NCBI GenBank assembly: GCA_019914945.1
Contig: CM034101.1
Coordinates: 4,165,188-4,229,187, forward strand
Length of the DNA: 64,000 bases
Reading direction: 5' to 3'
Source: Typha latifolia
Taxonomy: Eukaryota; Streptophyta; Magnoliopsida; Poales; Typhaceae
In this document: piece after piece, positions 1 to 12,300 of the stretch
Layout: each line of letters opens with the position of its first letter
Numbering within the stretch: the stretch's first letter is position 1
Translations under genes and position numbers: made by a program
The notes under the pieces: generated by a model
What the model saw: the letters and a program-made list of their open reading frames with translations, nothing else
Database searches by the model: none
Told to the model about the DNA's origin: nothing

Positions 1-131
1 TCTTGTTCTACATGGGCACCATCTTCCTTGAAGAATCTTATCTCTGTTTCTTTTTTCTCTCTATTTGTCATTTTATTAGTTTTTCCTTGTGAAAAAGAGT
101 GTTGGTTAATGCACATTCTCTTTCCTTTCAG

Positions 132-952
132 GTAGTTCTTAACTTGGGAACCCTGCAGAATTCTCATGAGGGCCGGATAAGCTGCCTAGGTTTGTCAGCT
201 GATGGGAGTGCCTTGTGCACAGGAAGCTGGGACAAGAACCTAAAGGTAAATTCTCCATGAATTAGTCTAGTATGATGCACATTTGCATGATAGAGGATGT
301 CTGAAATTGAAAATAGATAATATAAACATTTGCATGTTTAGTTTGAAAAGGAAGTGGAAAAGCATTGGCATCCCCCTTAAAAGAAAAGTGAGGATTGTAG
401 TCCTGGTCAAAGCAGGTTATCCGAATATAGTCTGGCAACATTGGTTATAGGGCTTGTAGCTGCATTATGCCCTAGTTTGCATCCAAATTTGTTTGTTCCA
501 GCATAGCTAATTGAATTGTAAGAAGTTGTTACTCTTAATATCTGTTGCAATGAGCATAACTAAAGTGATTTATTTGCTCATTAGATCAGGCTCCAGTATT
601 CCACAAATTGGAGTTTGGGTTCCATTTTTTTTATCCAAAATCACTTCTTAAAAAATGGACTTCAAACAACATTTAGTAAATAGTCAGCCATTTTTTTTTT
701 ATATTTTGTGAGGCAAGTCCGTAGACTAGTAGCAAATGTAATGTTAAAACATGCATATATGACCTTAAATATTTGAATAGACTTAAGGTGAAATCACACA
801 ATTCATGATTGTTGTTCTATTTGAAGTTTCAACCACATTTTGATCATGTAATTTATTTTCACAAAGCAAATTCCAATTGGACAATCATTTGTCTTCATGC
901 TTTTTTCACTTTACAGATTTGGGCCTTTGGAGGACATAGGAGGGTGATCTGA
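132..952 (+). CDS. AGB1: Heterotrimeric G-protein beta subunit, last two exons (5' part outside window)
   Basis: Two exons are visible: 132-245 and 917-952, joined in phase across a 671-bp GT-AG intron. They encode the C-terminal WD40 blade, including [20 protein letters not shown], and the terminal [12 protein letters not shown], followed by TGA at 950-952. This ending is diagnostic of plant G-beta (AGB1/RGB1). The family forms a seven-bladed propeller that pairs with a G-gamma subunit at the plasma membrane and signals in hormone, defence and stomatal responses. The remaining six blades and the N-terminal coiled coil lie upstream of the window. No lesion is visible in the part seen. The exon 1 acceptor is a pyrimidine-rich tract ending in CAG at 129-131, and the donor is GTAAAT at 246. 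Confidence 0.93.
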
Positions 953-1777
953 AAATTGATTTCAGTGATGATGCCGTTCCATGTGAAGGATCTCAGTTTT
1001 GTTCCAGTTCCATCACTTCACTGCAGCCATTTGTAGTTTGTGTACATTTGTGCCTTCTGTATCTCACCCATGTAAGCAGGTTTGAATTGTCTGAAGCTTG
1101 AGCTCCATCAATTTCTCAGATGGAAAAACTAGGCACCTCATGGAAGAAAGATTACATGAGAACCAACAGGATTGGTGCACGAAAGATCTTACAACTATTA
1201 ATAGCATTTATATCATCTGAAGCCTGCAAGTTTTGATGTTTCCTTGATAATCTTAGCAAGAAGATATTGTGCATCCAAGCTGTAGGCTAGAGTATGTCAT
1301 TGGATTCTCGGTACCCTCTAATTTGTTCTGTATGTGATTTGAATACCAGGGACCAGGCCCAGTTCATCAGTTTGTTAAATAAGTGCATTGTGTATTCTTT
1401 GTGGTTACTAGTGTTGGGGCATTCTTTTCGGTTCAAACATATTGCCTGCAGCTTTGGTCGCAGGCATTTCCTGTTAATACCAAGGTGACATCCAAGTATA
1501 TGACCTTCTGCAGCCTCGGCTGCAAAATGGCTCAGCACCTGGATACTCTTGCATTTGCCAATGATATTATCTGTGGTTGGTAAAATTTGTATTTCTTTTC
1601 ACGCTGTAAGAAAAGAATTATTCTTCCAGCAACCATGCAGCAAACTTCTTGTGATCCAGATTCCAGAATGTTGATATGCTTTACAACAATGTAAGTTGCT
1701 CAGTTAACCATGTAGCTGCTAATTCGTACCATACTACCAATGTCTCTCATTAATTATCCCGTTATGAATTAGTTAAG
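953..1777 (+). other. 3' UTR of the G-beta gene and spacer before the YODA-like fragment
   Basis: No ORF here has protein-like composition; the short ORFs at 1287-1583 overlap on both strands and look random. The first several hundred bases are likely 3' UTR, but no clear AATAAA signal was found. The end of the stretch could hold an untranslated exon or intron end of the YODA-like copy, whose ATG follows at 1778. Confidence 0.5.
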
Positions 1778-2864
1778 ATGCCATACTGGTGGAGATCTTC
1801 CTCCAAAGATGTAAAGAAGAAGACAAAAGAAAACCTGATTGACACATTCCATCGATTCATAAGTCCAACTGAGCAAAAAGAAAATGAGAAGTCAGGAAGG
1901 ACTCGAAGACGCTGTAGTGACGCAAGATCCGAGAAGGGTTCCCAATCTAGAGCAGAATCACGTTCAACATCACCCTCTACACAAGTATCTCGCTGTCAAA
2001 GTTTTGCAGACAGACCGCTCGCCCATCCGCTTCCTCTTCCTGTGGTGCGTTCAGACATAACAAGGACATCTTCTGAAGTTGGTAAATCAAAACCTATGTT
2101 GGAAAAACGTGGCAAACCGCAACTTCATCTGCCTCTTCCTACCCCTAATCGTGTTCTACGAAGGCCAGATACCACAGATATTGAGGGAGATTTGCCTACT
2201 GCTTCTGTTTCTAGTAATTGCTCCATCGACAGTGATGACCCAGCAGATTCTCAGCTTCACAGTCCTGCAGGTAACGATAGTGAAAATGGAAACAGAGCTA
2301 TCACAAGTAACCATTCCAGGTATTCTGTATAACTTGATGAGAATTACTTGTTGTACTGCTGATAATTGACTCCTTTTTTCATTATGATATTTTTGCTTAC
2401 TTTTCCTTTTTTCCCTGTCTGAAGTGTTGTGCATAAGGATCACTCTCCTGTTGTTATCCACAAGAAATCAAGAGGGGCAGCAAGGACGACAAATATGTTT
2501 AGCAGTAGTCAAAATATATCCACATCACCGAAGAGCGGGGTTATTGATAATTACCAACCCAATTTACGGAATTCAAGGAATGGTGCTCTTGGAAGTGCTC
2601 CAGATAGTTCTATGTCAAGTCCTTCGAGAAGTCCTAGAAGAATATGCTCTGATCAATTTCCAACTGCAGCTTTTTTTGCACCAAAGTCTCATGCGGATTT
2701 GACTTTCCTTGGTTCAGGTCAGTGCTCTAGTCCAGGTTCAGGTCAGACGTCTGGGCATAATTCAGTGGGAGGAGATATGTTGGCCCAGTTATTCTGGCAG
2801 CCCAGCAGGGGTAGTCCAGAATACTCTCCAATACCTAGCCCAAGAATGACAAGCCCTGGTCCTG
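1778..2864 (+). pseudogene. YDA: Truncated YODA-type MAPKKK gene: N-terminal regulatory exons only, kinase domain absent
   Basis: Exon 1 (1778-2319) opens MPYWWRSSSKDVKKKTKENL and exon 2 (2425-2864) includes GGDMLAQLFWQPSRGSPEYS and SPRMTSPGPG; the splice joins in phase (AG at 2318-2319 plus T at 2425 giving Ser). These Ser/Pro-rich stretches are hallmarks of the N-terminal regulatory region of plant YODA, a MAP kinase kinase kinase controlling stomatal patterning and zygote polarity. The expected donor GT follows at 2865, but no further YODA exon appears: a dUTPase gene starts 225 bp later and no kinase motifs occur before the EXA1 gene. About 327 codons remain with no stop or frameshift, so the truncation is probably recent or the fragment is under constraint. 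A rearranged copy of a functional YODA elsewhere in the genome is the simplest explanation; an expressed short protein or an assembly error are alternatives. Confidence 0.85.
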
Positions 2865-3089
2865 GTAAATGCTAACTACCCACCCCCGTCTAATACTATC
2901 TCTGCGTGGTGGAATTGGATATAGAGAAAAGCATTTGAAAGTGCTTCCCGCTCAGAATATGGCGGGAAGATTTTCCGACGACCGTAATTCCCGCGCATGA
3001 TCATCGTAAAACGGCAGGCTTCTCTAATTCTCCTCCTCCCGTCCCAAATCACTCGTCCTTGCCGCTTCCTCTCTAACTCGAAAAGGAAA

Positions 3090-3708
3090 ATGGCGGCCAA
3101 CTGCGCTCTCAAGTACTTTCAATTGCAACCCCTCCTCCGTGTCAAGAAGCTCTCCCAAAACGCCATCTTGCCTTCTCGGGCTTCGCCTCTCTCCGCCGGT
3201 TACGATCTCTCTAGGTGTGTGATCCTTCCATCCTCTTCTCCATCTCCGATCACAAAAGAAAAACAATCTCGATCTTATGTCGCTTTCTTTTCTCAGCGCG
3301 GTAGAAACAACCGTCCCGGCTCGAGGCAAAGCCCTCGTGCCCACCGATCTCAGCATCTCCATCCCAGAAGGGACCTACGCCCGCATCGGTGAACACCAAC
3401 TTCCTTTTCCTGCGATCTTATGCTCTCCATTTGTTTGACGAAATGCTTGTGCTCGTTTCGCAGCTCCAAGATCCGGACTGGCGTGGAAGCATTCGATTGA
3501 CGTCGGCGCTGGTGTCATCGACGCGGACTACCGCGGCCCTGTTGGTGTCATCTTGTTCAACCACTCCGATGTGGATTTCGAGGTCAAGCCCGGAGACCGG
3601 ATAGCGCAGATGATCGTTGAGAGGATCATGACGCCGGAGGTCGTCGAGGTTCTTGATTTGGATTCTACTATGAGAGGAGAGGGTGGGTTTGGATCCACAG
3701 GGGCTTGA
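3090..3708 (+). CDS. DUT: Deoxyuridine 5'-triphosphate nucleotidohydrolase (dUTPase), three exons
   Basis: Exons 3090-3214, 3297-3388 and 3464-3708 join in phase to give 153 residues. All five motifs of trimeric dUTPases are present in order: AGYDL (about 36-40), PRSG (74-77), GVIDADYRG (89-97, with the catalytic Asp), GDRIAQ (116-121) and the C-terminal glycine-rich GFGSTG (147-152). The enzyme hydrolyses dUTP to dUMP and pyrophosphate, keeping uracil out of DNA and feeding thymidylate synthesis. The N-terminal extension is short and not transit-peptide-like, suggesting a nuclear or cytosolic form. The start is the first ATG that leaves a full N-terminus in frame. Introns are short (82 and 75 bp) with standard GT-AG ends. 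It lies directly downstream of the truncated YODA copy, so its promoter is confined to the roughly 220 bp from 2865 to 3089. Confidence 0.95.
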
Positions 3709-5621
3709 TAGATAGAAAAATCCCTACCTTTACGGCTTCACCTACGCGTTTTATGTGTTCGATATGGTTATTGATGCTTATCTCCTTTGAGAAGAAGAAT
3801 TATCGAAATTTATATTTCATATATAGCAAGAGAATGCTACCTATCTATTTCTCCATATAATTGGATCCAATTATTCATGCTTTTGGATTTATTAATGACT
3901 TTGTCAATTCTGGCCAATATATATGTAATAAAACTTTACCACAAAGCGTTCTACCAAATAATGATGACGTGTAGTTATCGCGTGCATTAATTATGATAGT
4001 TGGTAGTACTCGTAAGCATACAGGTGCTCATATATATATATATATATAGGGAGGGAGGGAGAGATCATGAAGGCTTAGCAGTCAGGCACAGATCTGGTGT
4101 GGGCCCATGAGTATTTGCCTAGTTAGGACTTAGGAGAGAAATATTAAATCATCTCTAACTCCAATCTATGTACATCTCTAAAACTTGGCATTAAACCATA
4201 TACTGATTCTAGCTCACATCTAATCCCAGCGGTGGACAGCAATAGGCAATTTAACTATCTATTCCTTACTAAAGTATTTTTAGTTTAAAATCAACTAACT
4301 CTTACAAAGTTACTGGATATCTCCTCTACAACCAAAAAGAGTTGTAGGGTTGATTTTAATCCTAAATAATTATGGAGAAAATTGTTCGATAGTTTAATAA
4401 TACAATGGTTAGAGAAGTATAGTAGTGTGATAGCTTAGTGTATAACTTTCTTTGTGATATTTTTTTGGGTGCTAACTTCTAAAATTTCTTATGTATATCC
4501 TTCCGTATATATTCCTCAAAATATTAGCTTTTGTGTACCTTTTGAAATTTCTTTTTTTATTAGATACCTCTCGAATATAACTAATGGTTAAAATTTCATC
4601 AAATTAATCATGAAATTTTAAAAATATATTTATTATTATTTTTTAATATTTGGTAGGTATTTGTATTTAAATTATTAAAATTTTAAAAACTGTTTGATCA
4701 TAAGATTTGATAAGAGGGGAGTCAGGGAACAAGTCATCTTATCCCAATGGTCTAACATATCTCTTGAGATTACCAATTCTATATTTTAATTTTAGTTCGA
4801 TGTTTCCTTTAGATTAAACTATATATGAGATAAAGAAATAAAACTAAATTATTATCCTCAATAAAAAAGAAGTAATAACGTAAATTATTTTTTTCAACTA
4901 ATGATGTTTATCCCAGACTTAAATAATATCATTAAATAACGTTCGATTCAAATAATGAGAATTAAAACTAAGATTAATAGAAATAATAGAATAAAGTTAA
5001 TATAATTTATTTTGATAATAAAATAACAAAAGTTTTAATATAGTAATACTTTAAATAAATAAATAATATAAAAATAATTATAAACAGATAAAAGATAAAA
5101 TAAAATTTGAATAATTAAGATGATTAGTTTTGGTATTTATATATCTAAAATTTTAATTTCTTATATAAGAGTAATATAATAATAAGGTCATTATCTTTTC
5201 ATTCAAAATATATCATCTAATGCTTAGATGAGATATGACATCCAGTCCAGATTCATAAACTTTATTAGTATATGTTTAAATTCTATTTTTAGGTGCAATT
5301 AAACTGCAAATTTTAACGGGCGCACCTTAGAACAAATTAGCATTCTTCCAAATCAAACCTAAAATTTAATACCAAGATGTGTTTGTTTTACTCCAGCTGT
5401 CATTAAAACATTGAACTTATCATTGTTTTATTTTTAGATAGAAATACTAATTTTCTTTTATAAAACACTAAACTATTCAAAGAAAACACCGAACAATCCA
5501 ACATTTTATCAGCAAAATACTAAAAAAAATAAAGCTAAAATTTAAAGAAGCTATTGTCTTTTTTTTATTTTTTTAATAAATTTGAGCGCGATTGATTGCA
5601 GGGAATCGCTATGCCATTCCT

Positions 5622-5666
<45 letters not shown>

Positions 5667-6370
5667 ACATATTTTCATAACAACATATATTATGATTAAA
5701 ATAGGTAATCGGGTACAAAATTATAACACTGTAAACTTTTTCTTATATACTTATACTTATAATTTTCTGATTTGATCTGCGATTAAGCTTCCGTCACGAT
5801 TTGTTATATTTATTTTTGTTTCATATTTGTAACGGCATATCATATGTTCAAAATTAAGAATTAGATAAAAAATGATAACCTAAAAATTAAATAGTTCAGT
5901 GTCTTAATAAAACGCTAAACTATTTATTATTTTATGTGCAAAAGATATATTTCTTTTTTCACAGTAAAGTGCTGAAATTTTAGGATTTTTTTTTAATAAA
6001 AACTCTGATAAAATTAGCAATTTCTCTTGGGAGATAAAACGTTATAGACGGTTAATTTGGTAAAAAAACTCAACGAATACATCCATCTACTTGTCAATGC
6101 ATCTGCGCGTACGCAATAACCAATCTCGACCGTCCGATCAGATCACGGTTAAACTCAACGGTCTCGATCGTCTCTGGGTCTCTTGAATCACTGTTCCCTA
6201 GTGGTCCAGTTACGGAACGGCGTTCGCTAACGTGAGTCGGTGGGGCCCAATCTAATCCTCCTCCTTGTTATCCGATTCTATTGCCACCCGGTTCTCTTCT
6301 CCGCCCCCGATTCCCCCGAGAGAGATTAAGAGAGCAAGCTTAGGGTTTTCGAGCTCCACCAAATCCGACC
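3709..6370. other. AT-rich spacer and EXA1 upstream region
   Basis: No coding signal was found in this stretch. It is strongly AT-rich, with short TA runs near 4030 and a longer one near 5628. From about 6060 the composition turns GC-richer and continues into what is likely the EXA1 promoter and 5' UTR, ending at the ATG at 6371. No LTR or tRNA was recognised. Confidence 0.6.
5628..5666. repeat. TA microsatellite followed by a T tract
   Basis: An uninterrupted TA run at about 5628-5650 passes directly into a poly-T run. It lies in the spacer upstream of the EXA1 gene and may be length-polymorphic. Confidence 0.85.
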
Positions 6371-9300
6371 ATGGCCGACCGGAATAATGCCGATTTCCGC
6401 CGTCACCTAGCCGTAGAACCGCCGTCGCCCCAAATCCCCAAAGGTCCCTTCTCTCTCTCTCTCTATATATCTGTCTCTGTCTTAATCTGATCTCTTTATA
6501 TGTTGAAGACATTAAAGAGGAAACCCTAGCGATCTCTGCAAGTTCCTTTGATGTGGATTAGTGAGAAGAGTTGGAGGTGAAGTCGTTATTGATCGGCGAT
6601 GATCGTTTGATTTCTAGGGTTTTTAAACTTTGTTGCAAATTAGGGTCTTTATGTCGCGCTACTATGTTGTTTCTTTCTAAAGAACTGTTTTTTTTTAATC
6701 TGAGACGGCAAGGAATCGAGAGGCTATCTTGTATTATGTTTGATTTATGGGTGTCTGGGTAGAGTGCACCAAGCGCATCTTGATCTTTCTGGAGCAGATT
6801 TTCAATTTTTTTTGTTTATCATTATGATAAAACTCATTTCTTTGAATTTTTAGTGTGTCTGGTTTTATTCCTTTCGTTGCCGATAGCTAGTAAACTGTTT
6901 ATTTTCCTTTTCCTCTGGGTACGAGCCAGTGGTATTCAATTTGTATATTTTTTCTATGATTTTGAAGTTTGTGGTAAATTTATCGTGTTCTTCATTTCAA
7001 CTTGCAATTACCGTATATTTTCTATGCTGAATTACTCCACGTTTCCAATCATAGTAAAATTTTTGTTTTGTTGTTTTCTTTGTAATGCTCGGATTAAGGG
7101 TCAGAGTCATCCATGAAGTGCAAAAATTATCCTTGTTGTTTTGAGTCATGGAAAAACTTCTTGAATAACAGGCATAAAATGTGCACAGCTTGTGCTCCCC
7201 AGAACTAAACAAAATTGCTATTCTATAATTGGTTTAATTATCTGGGTCTGTGAAGCATGCATCATCCCCTAATTATCTTTATTTCTTATGTTTCTCTATT
7301 TATAGAAAATACTTTCATAATTCTATGTGTTGTTCCATTACTATAATGTTCTTCCTTTGCTCATGATTTCTTTAAATCTTTGCAGACATTCAAGGATCTG
7401 ACAACCCGCCTCCTCTTTCTCCCCAATGGCTTTTACCAAAACCTGGAGAAAATAAGCTAGGAACAGCATCTAGGGTAAAGTAGTACTGTTTTTCATATTG
7501 CAATATTTTATCCAGTTCTGTTGATAGTTGAGCCAAAAATAATGTGTGGTTATGATGGAAATTTTCTTTGCGTGCATTTAACTCACGGCACAAATTTTTG
7601 AATCCTATAACTTGATGGAAATGTAATATATGGCATTGCATTTTGTCAATGAAGGATTTCAGTCCACATGCGAATCACCCAGATGCTGTAAAGGCTTCAG
7701 GAAATGGTGAAGACATTAATAATGTGGGAAGGAGAAAGGATGTTTTTAGGCCTTCTGTGCATGATGTAGGTGTTGGTCGCCGAGAGAGCTGGCGTGATGA
7801 AGAGAGGGAACCGAACCCTGCTATCCGTCGAGACCGTCGGAGGGAAGTAGATAAGGAAATTGTTGATGCACGGAAGACAGAACGCTGGACAGACAATTCC
7901 TCTAGGCATTCTGGAGAAGCACGTCGCACACCATTGGAGCGGTGGAATGATTCCAGTAATAGGGAAGGTAACTATGATCAACGCCGTGAGAATAAATGGA
8001 GCACTCGCTGGGGACCTGGAGATAAAGATTCTGTGAATTGGCGTGAAAAGTCAGCTGAATCTGGCAGAGATGGTGAGGATTCTCGTGAGAAAGGAATCAA
8101 CTATCTTACTAACCATGGGAAGGATGTCAACATTCATGAAAAGGATACGGAACGGGAGGACCATTATTCTCGTTCATGGAGGTCCAACTATTCGATTAGC
8201 CGTGGAAGGGGAGAGCTATCTCATCATCCATCTCAGTCACCAAATAAGCCATCTGCTATGTTCAGTTATGGCAGAGGGCGAGTGGAAAATGAGAATTCTG
8301 TCTTCCATGGTGCCCGTGGAAAATTTAATTCAACCGTAAATACTAGTGCGACACGTCCATATAGCTTAGGTTCTGACAAATCTGAGACTGCATCTGGAGA
8401 ACCCTGCACTGTTAAATATAGCAGGATGAAATTGCTAGACATATACAGGATGACTGATGTTAACAACTTTACGATTTCTTTAGAGGGGTTAACCGATGTT
8501 CCTTCTCTGAGGCAAATGGAACCAATGGAGCCATTGGCACTTTCTGCTCCCACTTCTGAAGAACTCGTAAGTGATTATACTTCTCGTAAATTTTTATGTG
8601 ATTATACTGTTTTTATCTTATGCTCTTGTATTCTTTCTTACTTATGCATTGTCTGGAAGGTTGTTTTGAAAGGGATTGACAAAGGGGACATTGTAAGCAG
8701 TGGCTTGCCTCAGGTTTCTAAAGATGGCTCTGTTGGAAGGAGCACTGTTGATGCAATTTCTTCTAAACAAACTAAAATAGGTGCTACATAGTTCTACTTT
8801 ATACTATATTATTGTTTGGTCCTTTTTCTTGCTGAATGACGTAGTTTTCTTTATGCAGGCAGTAGAGAGGATGAGCCAATCCCTGGGAATGACTTTAAAG
8901 ATGCTAACAATTATTTCAGAGTTTCTCATTTCAGTACATCGGATAGCCCGATGTTTGAGAAACAATTTCACCAGCAGGAGAAGACATTGAATGCTGAAGG
9001 TATTATTGCAACCTACTGTAATACCAGATTCCCTCAAATTTTCATCTGGACTGATTGTTATATATTATAATCAAAGTCATTGAATGCTGAAGGTATTGCT
9101 GTGACGTACTGTAATACCAGATTCCCTCAAAATTTCATCTGGAATGTTGTTGTATATTAGAATCACACTATATAGGTGGCCATAAATCTCTTACTTGGTT
9201 GATCCATGGTTCATGTGGTGCTTAAATATTAAAGTTACTTTAGTACCGAATGATATTGCTGACCAAGCAATAATTTGTTTTCTTATTACTTGACTGAGAA

Positions 9301-12300
9301 AGAGTTACCTCCAATAATTCCCTATCGTGACACCTCTCACATACTAAAAACAGAAAGAAGAACATTTACTTTTGTTATTGATTTTGTTGCTTCATTGAAA
9401 ACTGAGGTATTATGATCACTTGTTACCATGAAACATCCGGATTTGTTGTTTATTTGATATTTAAACACAACTTGTAGCTAATGCAATAAGTTTATCCATT
9501 TCTTTCATTTTTTTAAGGGACAATTACTATAAGACGCTATGAAATGTTGCTTATTTCCACATGACCAACTTTCTTTTTTTATACATATTGACCCTCTAAA
9601 CTATGAAAAAAATTTCACCCCATAAAAGTGTTTGTGGAAAACGTCAAATGACTATTTTACCATGAACTTTGCTCTCTTTCCTCTAACGTAAGGGTAAAAA
9701 TGATCCTTAGAGAGCCTAAAATTGATACACTAACATGTCATTTTTTAACGGAAAATCTAATGGACAACCAATGGAAGGGACATTCAAGAGGTTTGTCATA
9801 GTTAAGGGGTCAATGTGTCATGGAAAATAAATGAAGGAATCTATGTGAAAATAGACAACAGTTCAAGGTGTCTAGGTATAATTACTTTTTCTTTTCTTCA
9901 ACGTTTCTCCCTTCTTTATGTTTATTTTGAAATTTCTTAAGCTGAGTTGGTACAACAGTTATGTTACTTATTTTGTAACATTCCATTTTTCTTTTTTCTT
10001 TATTCACTCACCAGGTATTCCGAAGTCTCGTGATATACGCTCTGGAGACGTGTCTAGGCTAGAAATTCCTTCTTCACAATATGCTGTCGCACAGAGATCT
10101 CAGTTAGTTGGAGATTACGTGCATGGATCCTTTGATGATAGGAAAGACATTTCTTCTGAAATTGGACCACTGGTATCTGATATGACCTTGTCTAAGTTAC
10201 AGAAGGATATGGCTTCTGAGTGTCAGAAAGATACATCTGCTCTGTCACCTCTCTACAAAGATGCAGCTCAGTGGCAGGCTATTGACAGGTTTAATTTTCA
10301 GTCTGAGTTAAAAGGCAGTTCCAAGATTGAAAGACGATCATCTGAAGTCTTGGACAGAGAAAATAAGTTCAATGTTATGCTTGGTGAGGAAGATCCTTTT
10401 AGTTCCAGAGATATGTTAGCTGCTACAAAGTTGCAGCATCATCCATCTCCGGAAGACTTGTCTTTATATTATAAAGATCCACAAGGTCAAATTCAAGGTC
10501 CTTTTTCTGGGAGCGACTTAATTGGATGGTTTGATGCTGGATATTTTGGTATTGACTTGCAAGTGCGGCTTGTAAGTGCCCCACCTGATGGTCCTTTCTC
10601 CTCACTTGGGGATGTTATGCCACATCTAAGAGCAAAGGCAAGGGCCCCACCTGGGTTTGGTGCGGCCAAACAGAATGATATACCTGATGCCTCTCTTGCT
10701 GGAAAGGTTCTCAGCGCTAGTAATGTCCATTCAGGTCTGGCTAATAATGATATTTCTGGAAAAGTTGAAGCAGAAAACCGTTTTCTAGAGTCACTAATGT
10801 CTGTTAAAATGGGCAGTTCTCCCATGGATAGTAGTTCCTTTACTGGAGGTTGGCTACTCTACATGAACATGGTTAATACGCATATAAACATCATATATTA
10901 TTTCTTTTGCATTAGTTGGATTGGGATACTTGAAAACATATATTGTATAACAGTTGCTCAGTAAATGCTGGTCTTCTTCGTAGCATGCTTAAATATGCAG
11001 ACTTGATTTTAGTTTGTTATTCTGAGTCTGACTGATTAAATTTCCTGGTATAGGTAAGCAAGAATATGGTGGAACTACTGACAGTATTCCCTTAGTGGGA
11101 AGTGAGAGTGGAAATGATGTACATTACCTGCTGGCCCAGAAAAGGTTGATGGAGAGACAGAAGTCTATACCAAACCCTCTTCCATATTGGTCAGGAAGAG
11201 ACGCTTTGTCCATGACACCAAACATGACTGCAATCTCAGACTCTAATATACATTCGAAACTGCTTCCACAGATGGGAGACGCTTCATGTCGAACCCTTCA
11301 ATCTCCCCAGAATGTGGACTTATTATCCATTCTGCAGTCTTCAGCAGATAAACCTCCATTGCCAGCTGGTAATTCTGGAGTACCATTGTGGTCAAATTTT
11401 CTTGAAGCTCGAAATCTGAACAGTAACTTGCATGGTGGCAACGGGATTCCTCGAGATGCAGTAAACCTGCATCACAATATGCATATTCCTCCACAGATTG
11501 GTCTTACTGTTCAACAGCAAAGTATGCTAACCCAGAAACAGCAACTTTTGCCTTATTTAAACCCGCAACCTGGTGATCTTTCTTCTGGTTTGGGTCCATC
11601 TGAGAAATTAATGCCGGAGATATCTCAAGATCCACAATTATTAAGTTTGTTGCAACAGCAATATCTCCAGTCACAACTGCAGTTGCATTCACAAACACCT
11701 GCTCAAGCTCAACTATCTCTGCTTGATAAGGTTTTACTGCTGAAGCAGCAGCAACAGCAAGAGCAGCAACAGCAGCTGTTACTGCAGCAGCGGCAGCATC
11801 TTCTCTCGCAGGTCCTTTCCAGTCACCATCCCAATCAACAATTTAGTGATCCTTCTTATGGGCAGACACATGCTGCCATGTCGGTAGGAAATGCTCCTCT
11901 AAACCTTCTTGGACTTCAAAGAATGCATGAGGCTCTTCAGATCAATCAGCAGATGCCTGTCAGTTTGCATGATGGACAACTTCCTAATCATCTAAATGTG
12001 AATTTGCAAGTTGCCCAAAATGTCAGCTGTTCAGTAAGTTCTGGACCATCACATTTGCCTTTACCCCTTCAAATGTTTGACCAGGTACCTTCAAAAGAAT
12101 GGGATACCTCGCCTCTGCAAGAGGTTGAAAATAATTCTAATGTGAACACCAAAGCAGTAACAACAGTTGCTGATAGTTTGCCTCTGACAAGAACTGCAGA
12201 GAGACGTGAACAGGAGGTTCCTTTGCCGGAGAAAACTAATCAAGGGTTGGATAAGAGTGATAAAGAATATAAGGCAATTCCTATCCCTCTAACTGGTGAT

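Noticed and set aside
9093..9094. Second donor GT in the duplicated EXA1 exon 5 boundary as the main splice site
   Set aside because: Its use adds an in-frame TAA; the first donor at 9000 joins in frame to the exon at 10015.
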